Below, piece after piece: positions 57,902 through 64,000 of a stretch of 64,000 nucleotides of DNA. Below the pieces are notes generated by a model, which ran no database searches, had not been told where the DNA came from, and worked only from the letters and a program-made list of their open reading frames with translations. This DNA comes from Spinacia oleracea (lineage: Eukaryota > Streptophyta > Magnoliopsida > Caryophyllales > Amaranthaceae). The stretch is taken from the NCBI RefSeq assembly GCF_020520425.1, contig NC_079492.1, positions 54,311,042 through 54,375,041 on the forward strand, in the 5' to 3' direction. The translations under genes and the position numbers were made by a program. Numbering within the stretch: position 1 is the first letter of the stretch; each line of letters begins with the position of its first letter.

Positions 57902-58581
57902 AGCAACTCCAATGGGTAATTAGCTACAAGGTGGTGTAGCTAAATTTGCACATCAAATTTCTAGCTACAATGTTTTTAAGATACAAAGTTTCTCATTGGT
58001 TGGCTACAATATTGTACCTCCTTATAATATTTTATTTAATGTACAATTTTATTTATTTTACCTTTTCCACTTTTTTTATGAGCTATCTGCTCAAAATAGC
58101 TACTCCCTCCGTTTCTTTTTGTTTGTTACGTATTTCTTTTAGGGTGTTTTACAATGTTTGTTACGTGGGAGAATATTTCCTTTTATAAACTTATCATATT
58201 ATCATTTTTTGTGCCATCTTTTAATTTTAATTGGTCCAATTTTTTCATCTCATTAAATTTCGTTACAATTTACCAAGTATGTTAAGTTAGCAATATTTGT
58301 GATTTTCCATTATTGGTTCATTTTGATAAATAAAACAATCTTATTGGTTGTTGTAATGATTAGTGGATTGAGGTTTTACTTGGGTTTATTTTTTTAATAA
58401 AAAAGAAAAAGAATCTTTATTATGCGTTAATAAACGTGCAAAATTTCAATGTAACAAACAAAAAGAAACGGAGGGAGTACAAGACTTTAATAGATATTTA
58501 TGTCATTGATGTAACAATGGCATGACTACATGCCCACGTGTTTTTTTTTTGTGAGTCTGTTTCTTTTTTAACCACTGGAGT
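57902..58581. mobile_element. MITE with GAGCAACTCCAATGG end, split by a Stowaway
   Basis: Left end GAGCAACTCCAATGG. Right end CCACTGGAGTTAC is its decayed inverted copy. TAA lies on both sides (TSD of the Tourist type). The insertion at 58103-58477 splits it, so the original element was about 300 bp. Confidence 0.7.
58103..58477. mobile_element. Stowaway-type MITE (375 bp), nested
   Basis: Ends CTCCCTCCGTTTCTTTTTGT and its perfect inverted copy, continuing through TTGTTAC. Flanked by TA on both sides (58101-58102, 58478-58479), the Tc1/Mariner duplication. Confidence 0.95.
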
Positions 58582-58947
58582 TACTAAGAGATAATCTATT
58601 TCTTGTGATTTTTTTAGTAGATAACTCTTAATAAGAAATGCTGATGACGTGAAAGAAAAAAGAGACCAAGAATGGACAAATAAGAGTTACCCTTACTATT
58701 CATGAGAACCAATTTGCAAGAAGCCGGGAAGGCTTCAAGGGACCGTTGACCGAAAACCATCATCGCATGATGGCAGGCCGGATATTGTTTATGACCAAAA
58801 ATAAAGATGCTTTTCCCAAAGATCAGCATATTTAACGAAGTATTTTAGTTGCAGTGCCTTTGCTAGCTCATCAAAAAAAAGGAGACACTTGATCGTTCAT
58901 TCTTACAAAACATACAAATATTTTTGAGTCATTAAAAAGTGAAGGAG

Positions 58948-59180
58948 ATGGATATGAAGATGATAAAGAAGTGTGTTAGTATGATACTCATGGTTTCCTT
59001 TTTTGTGGTTTTAACAACCACACTCAAACTGCCTCGGCTTGCGTTGGTAACAGGGAGCCGTGCAATTTCTTTAATCCTTGTTGCGGACATTGTCGATGCG
59101 ATTTTTTTCAATCATGGTTGTGCTTCCCCGGTCCTTTCAGCAATCAATTCAGTAAGGCTCTGTTTGGGAACACTAGCTGA
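58948..59180 (+). pseudogene. Cysteine-rich, knottin-like secreted peptide gene, frameshifted
   Basis: ATG 58948 begins a 25-residue segment with a basic start and hydrophobic core (MKMIKKCVSMILMVSFFVVL), a typical signal peptide. About 25 codons later a different frame (59025-59180, 51 codons, TGA) carries seven cysteines spaced C-x6-C-x5-CC-x2-C-x-C-x7-C, an inhibitor-cystine-knot-like pattern. The two frames differ by one base, and neither alone gives signal plus knot. A homopolymer T run (about 58999-59004) is a likely site for the indel or for a base-calling error. At 59155 the coding end runs into GGCTCTGTTTGGGAA, which resembles a MITE end. I cannot assign a named family; plant knottin-type defence peptides are the nearest idea. 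Confidence 0.45.
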
Positions 59181-60588
59181 TATTCAGCTGAATCTGATAA
59201 GGTAACTTAAACTGATAAGATAGTATCTGAAACTGATAAGGTGCTGAAACTGATAAAGAAGCTATCTAAGTATCTATATTGTCTGTTTGGTAGAACTGGT
59301 TTTTTAAGTATCTGAAATTTTAGTAGTTTAATTGATATTTGATATATTTTGACATCCATAATTATTTTCTTTGTAACAATAATTACAAATAAATAAGTAC
59401 ACAGTTTATAATTTTTTTATAATGATAGTTGATATTATACCGATCTACCATCTACGAGTCATAAAATAAAATCAAAAAATCTTTATAACTCTGGCTTTTT
59501 TATAGTATTAATACTCCATCGTAATTCACCATCAATTATATAATGGGTTATACTCAATCCAATGCTTGACAATGCCGCCTTCCAATCCCCAAATTTTGTT
59601 ATTTACAAGAACAAACCTGCGATTCTCATTTCTTAAAACTTTTCCTTCAACAATAAAACAAAAAATGTAAATAAAAATTGAAAAATAGACCAAATAAATA
59701 CGGAGTAACAATAAAAGTCAAAGAAATGAGTACAAAAATTAGGTAAAACCGTAGGATGTAAAAGGCTAGGGATACACTTGGTGTGCAAAGGTATCTTGCA
59801 CACCACCAATTACACAATGTCATCTCACAAATCTCACTAAAAAAAGAGAGGGAAAAGCTTTCTGAAATATTTTTTTTTGGGCGGCAAATATTTTCAGCCA
59901 TTTGCGCCATATTCTGTTCTTTGAGCGGGATTTAATTGCGCCAAAATACCCATTTTTCATATTTGCGCCAAACACCTCTTCACCTCAAATTTTCATCTTT
60001 CACCTCCACTAATAATAAGAGAACTGCAAAGAGCCATTTTTTCTGGTTTATATTGCTAAAGCAACTGCAAAGTATGTGATTCATTTTTCCCACCCTCTGA
60101 ATTTCTATTTCTCATTCTATTTTCTGCCATTTTCGAATGCATTAACTATCTAAATGAGTTATATTTTTTTTTTGAGGCATATAAAAGTCTGCCATTAAAA
60201 GAACTTCCATGGATTTAGTGATGCATATAACCTGTTTGATGAAATTACTAAGAGATTTTCAATCATATTTATTATAGTGTTTCAGTTGAGATGTACTGGA
60301 AATGATGAATTGAAAGTGACAAAAGCTGGACCTATTGCAATGGCTGGAAAAAATAGTTAATATTGCAATGGATGTAACTATTATTCGTCTTCTACGAATC
60401 CAGAGATGATGAATTGGAAGTGACAATGTTGAACCTTTTGTATAGCAATAAACCTGTTTGATTAAGTTATGATTTTGATTCTAAAAATTGTATAGACGAT
60501 ACTCCTAAATGTGTTTTGGTTGTAGAATTTGTATAAAAAATACTCATTAAAAAAAAATGAATAGGGAAAAAATATATTATTTTTCAAC
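59181..60588. other. No recognisable gene
   Basis: Starts with CTGATAAGG-type repeats (59200-59330), possibly the rest of a MITE starting at 59155. Later AT-rich sequence with several TTGCGCCA words near 59880-59990. No supported ORF. Confidence 0.45.
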
Positions 60589-60664
60589 AACCACATAGGT
60601 TCGAACACGGGTTTAGCTAGTGTAAGGGTAATCAAGTGACCAATTTAACGGGGGGTATCAGCAC
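60589..60664 (-). repeat. tRNA-derived SINE-like copy 1
   Basis: Minus strand GTGCTGATACCCCCCGTTAA then, about 45 bases on, GTGTTCGAACC, resembling a pol III B box. Related to the copies at 61348, 63580 and 63790. Confidence 0.55.
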
Positions 60665-61162
60665 ATCATAGTGGGCTACCTAAAATTTTATACAAGATAC
60701 GATAGCTAATGAAGTTCATAAACAGTATGTATTCCGATTTCATTATACATGTAATGATCCCACAAATTAAAACACAATCTCTTCAAATTCAACATTTATT
60801 CACAAGATATTTCACAATTAAAACACTCCGTCAAAAAATAAACTCGTGTTTGTTGAACTTATTCATCAAAAAATAAAAATAAAACATATTTATCTGAATT
60901 ACCCTTTGTGCATCAGGAATCAACTTGGGTTCATAATTCGACGTGGTGAAGACTCTCGTGATGAAATTAATTCATTTGTCAAGTGAAAGCTTTCACGACT
61001 TAATTCATTCGTGATGAAGTTATTTTCTTATTTTATTGTATTATACGAAGAGGTGATTTGTTAATTGATACCATCAGAATTTTAAAAAATATATATATGA
61101 TTAAAAGAACTAAAATCATACTCCCTCCATATAGATAAAAATGTTTTATATTGCAAATGTTA

Positions 61163-61225
61163 ACGTGCTGATACCCCTTTGTCATCTTGGACTTATGGTC
61201 ATTGCTTTACCGCTTGAACTTCAAT
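61163..61225 (+). repeat. tRNA-derived SINE-like fragment 2
   Basis: ACGTGCTGATACCCCTTTGTC head, with a decayed B box. Only the head is convincing. Confidence 0.4.
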
Positions 61226-61347
61226 ATATTTGCGATCAACATGCCTTCCAATCCTGGCTCTAGCAAAAACAATATTTTTAAAAAATGACATCTTTTTATG
61301 GGATCATTGATTTTTATAAGTCGTATAAATTGGTATTGCAATTGTAG

Positions 61348-61425
61348 ACGTGCTGATACCCCTTGTCATAGTGGTGGTAACTTCAACGCTTTTGCCTAAC
61401 ATTCACCCGTGTTCGAATCTTAACA
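61348..61425 (+). repeat. tRNA-derived SINE-like copy 3
   Basis: Head GTGCTGATACCCCTTGTCAT, A-box-like TTGTCATAGTGGTGG, and B-box-like GTGTTCGAATC, in normal order and spacing. Confidence 0.55.
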
Positions 61426-61775
61426 ATAGGTTAGGATTTTATTTTTTAAAAATCCCACGTTTCTTTCAATTGATGAACCAAAATCATTATGAATTTTATT
61501 TGTTGTGTTCAAAAGTAATTATAGTTGATCCTTTAAAAAAAAACATATTCTATGTACTATAAACCCTTCTCTGAAACTAAAATCATGTTATATGTAAAAA
61601 GTTGATTGTTTTGATCATTTACACAAAAGAGATTATATGTAAAACAAACCCCTCCTAAAATTAACACCATGTTAATTGTATTTGTTGTGTTCAAAACTAA
61701 ATATTTTGTGGTCCTATTAAAAAAAATAGATTTACGTAAAATATACCACTCCCAAAAGTTCGGAAAACTTTGATC

Positions 61776-63065
61776 AAAATAAATAATTGTTTAGAAATCA
61801 TCTCAATCTAAATCCTATATAAAAAAATAAAAAATAATAAAAATTATGTTACAAATGTTAACAAATCATTTATGGGATCATTTTAATAAACTATAAATCA
61901 TAGTTATAGAATTAAGAATATATTTTGGGTAACTCGTTACTTTTATGGAAATGATTAGATTTAGTGTAAAAATCGTCAATGTATAATTATAAGTATCATT
62001 GAACTATATATAGTATCATTATGAATAATATGAGTTATTTTTAACCGCCTATACTTCGTGATATCTGTAGCCGTAAAGTTTGTTTATGGGGACTAACACA
62101 AAATTTATTATCCCCATTGTTTATCAACATTGGTTGTAACAATTAATTAATATGAATATTACATTTAAAAAAATATATAAGTCATGATCTTAAGAAAACC
62201 CAAAATAATAGTAAAGAATAATATTGAATAATACGCGAAAAATATCCGTACGACAATAATTTGTGTCAAGTTATATATATTTTATTTATGATAACCTAAT
62301 TTTATAATGGTACACAAACAAATAAATAATTATTTAGAAATCATCTCAATTTTTTTAAGTTATATACTCCGTATATTTTATTTACATTAACCTAATTGTA
62401 TAACGTTACACAAATATTATAATTTGAATGAAAATAAATAATTGTTTAGAAATAATTTCAATCTAAGTCCTATATATAAAAAAATAAAAAAAATAAAAAT
62501 TATGTTGCAAATATTAACAAATCAATTATGGGATCATTTTAATAAAAAAAATCATATTTATAGAATTGGAATGTTATTTGGGTAACTCATTACTTTTATG
62601 GAAATTATTAAATTTAGTGTAAAAATCGTCAACATATAATTATAAGTATCATTTAACTATATATAGTATGAGTTATTTTTTCACGCCTATATTTCATGTT
62701 ATGTGCAGCCGTAAAGTTTTTTTATGGGGACTAACACAACATTTATTATCCATATTGTTTATCAACATTGGTTATAACAAATAATTAATATAAATATTAA
62801 ATTTAAAAATATATATATAAGTCATGATCTTAAGAAAACCCAAATTGATAGTAAAAAATAATATTTAATAATACGCGAAAATGTTCGTATGACAATAATT
62901 TGTATCAAGTTATTTATATTTTATTTATGTTAACCTAATTTTATAACGGTACACACATATTTAAATAATTGTTTAGAAATCACCTCGATTTGTTTTAAGC
63001 TACATATATATTTTATTTACGCTAACCTAATTGTATAACGGTACACAAATGTTATAATTGAATGA
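61776..63065. repeat. ~650-bp tandem repeat, two copies and the start of a third
   Basis: AAATAAATAATTGTTTAGAA occurs at 61777 and 62432 and, decayed, at about 63066. The 650 bp between repeat in order (GGGATCATTTTAATAAA, GGGTAACTC, GTCATGATCTTAAGAAAACC, TAATACGCGAAAA), with perhaps 10 per cent divergence. An internal ~100-bp sub-repeat (ATTTTATTTA...AACCTAAT) occurs twice per unit. AT-rich, non-coding. Could be the edge of a satellite array. Confidence 0.9.
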
Positions 63066-63510
63066 AAAATCAATAATTGTTGTGAAATCATCTGAATCTA
63101 AATAGATAAAAATTAAAATGTCATCAGATTATAGTAGGGTTTAGGGATCATTTTAGTGAGTGATAAAGACTCGTTGCTTGCCACCATGATTATTTACAAG
63201 GAAACAACATATTATTTGAATTTGTCACAGATCATTTACGAGATCATTTTAGTGATAAAGAAATCAGAGAACTAAGCTAATTTTGTTCTACTTCGTACAA
63301 TTTTTTGGTAACTTGTTACTTTTATCGGGAGTACGCGAATATTTAATGTCCCTATTATCAAAGAGGTATATTGGAAATATAACATTGGATTTATATTTAC
63401 TCTAGAAAAATATTTTAAAAACTTTACTCTTAGGATCGGAAGTTCAATAAATAGTTCCTTGTACATAATTTTTGTTTATCATACTCGGCGTGTAGTCCAA
63501 TGAATAGTTC
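63066..63510. other. Degenerate continuation of the tandem repeat; no gene
   Basis: Shares words such as GGATCATTTTAGTGA with the units to its left. The 64-codon minus-strand frame at 63272-63466 has no recognisable features. Confidence 0.45.
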
Positions 63511-63930
63511 TTTGATTTTCTCTAAGATAAAATGATCCCGTATAACTATCTATTCAGATTAAAAAAAATGTTGTGTTATGCATTTACAAGGATTCGAACA
63601 CAGGGCCTCTATAAGATAATGTATTGCGGTGACCAATATGGCAAGGGGTATCAGCACATCTACAACAATATCATAAATATATTTATTGTATTTATTTTAA
63701 TAAGTTATTTCAGTTTCGCTTTTGATTTTCTCTAAGATAAAATGATCCCGTATAATTATCTATTCAGATTAAAAAAATTATTGTGTTACGCAGTTGCAAG
63801 GATTCGAACACGGGTGCAGGGTACATAATCAAGGTGCGTTTTGGTGACCATCTTGGCAAGGGGTATCAGCACCTGAATATTTACAATACAAAGTATACAA
63901 CAAGAATGATTATAGATTTTATGATAAGAT
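63511..63930. repeat. 210-bp tandem duplication containing SINE-like copies 4 and 5
   Basis: TTTGATTTTCTCTAAGATAA occurs at 63511 and 63721, and the following sequence repeats through GGGGTATCAGCAC. Each unit holds one SINE-like copy on the minus strand (63580-63659, 63790-63871), with A-box-like TTGCCAAGATGG or TTGCCATATTGG and B-box-like GTGTTCGAATCC. Confidence 0.85.
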
Positions 63931-64000
63931 TTCAATTACATCCTACTGTGTTAGATGGCAATAAAATGATCCTCTAAATACATTATATATTTTATTGAGC

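Noticed and set aside
61776-63990. CRISPR-like array
   Set aside because: The repeats are long (650 and 210 bp) tandem units without spacer structure, in a plant nuclear context.

Overview
This window looks like nuclear DNA of a flowering plant, dominated by transposable elements. It holds few host genes, one of them with a plant-type GT-AG intron and a poly-pyrimidine tract, one eukaryotic tRNA gene, and many plant element classes: Ty1/copia and Ty3/gypsy LTR retrotransposons, an L1-type LINE, MULE, hAT, Tourist-like and Stowaway-like elements, and SINE-like copies. Two genes match the 23 kDa jasmonate-induced protein family, which is commonly annotated in Amaranthaceae. A Caryophyllales source (spinach, beet or quinoa relatives) is therefore my guess, not something the sequence proves.

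Layout. 1-900 is the 5' part of a degenerate L1 LINE on the minus strand. 2119-2487 is a Tourist-like MITE. 3135-32600 is one nested LTR-retrotransposon cluster, three levels deep. The outer element (family A, minus strand) has LTRs at 3135-4504 and 31212-32600. Copia element B (plus strand, 9303-28544, target duplication ATAAC) interrupts it. B is itself interrupted by element C (10505-14583, CACAA, in gag) and by a second, complete family A copy (17444-27750, GACAT, between the RT and RNase H parts of pol). 32601-44308 holds a TA repeat, duplicated flanking blocks, several MITEs, a Pack-MULE inside a larger MULE-like element, and the first jasmonate-induced-protein gene (minus, 40213-41141). 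44371-50290 is a gutted Ty3/gypsy element of Tat type with an antisense ORF, disrupted by a solo family A LTR (45680-47002). 52433-53189 is the second jasmonate-induced-protein gene (plus). 54365-54436 is tRNA-Asp(GUC). 56080-56910 is a MULE-like element with an unusual 33-bp array in two orientations. 57902-58581 is a MITE with a Stowaway nested in it. 58948-59180 is a frameshifted cysteine-rich secreted-peptide gene. 60589-63990 is AT-rich tandem-repeat DNA with scattered tRNA-derived SINE-like copies.

How it fits together. The two jasmonate-induced-protein genes are divergently oriented paralogs with the same exon structure, about 11 kb apart, and the gypsy/LTR nest fills the space between them. 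The nesting gives a relative insertion order (outer A, then B, then inner A and C), and LTR divergence judged by eye agrees. Family A kept moving although its pol relic looks dead in both copies, so it probably depended on enzymes supplied in trans. Outside the host genes and the tRNA, nearly all readable protein sequence is transposon-derived.
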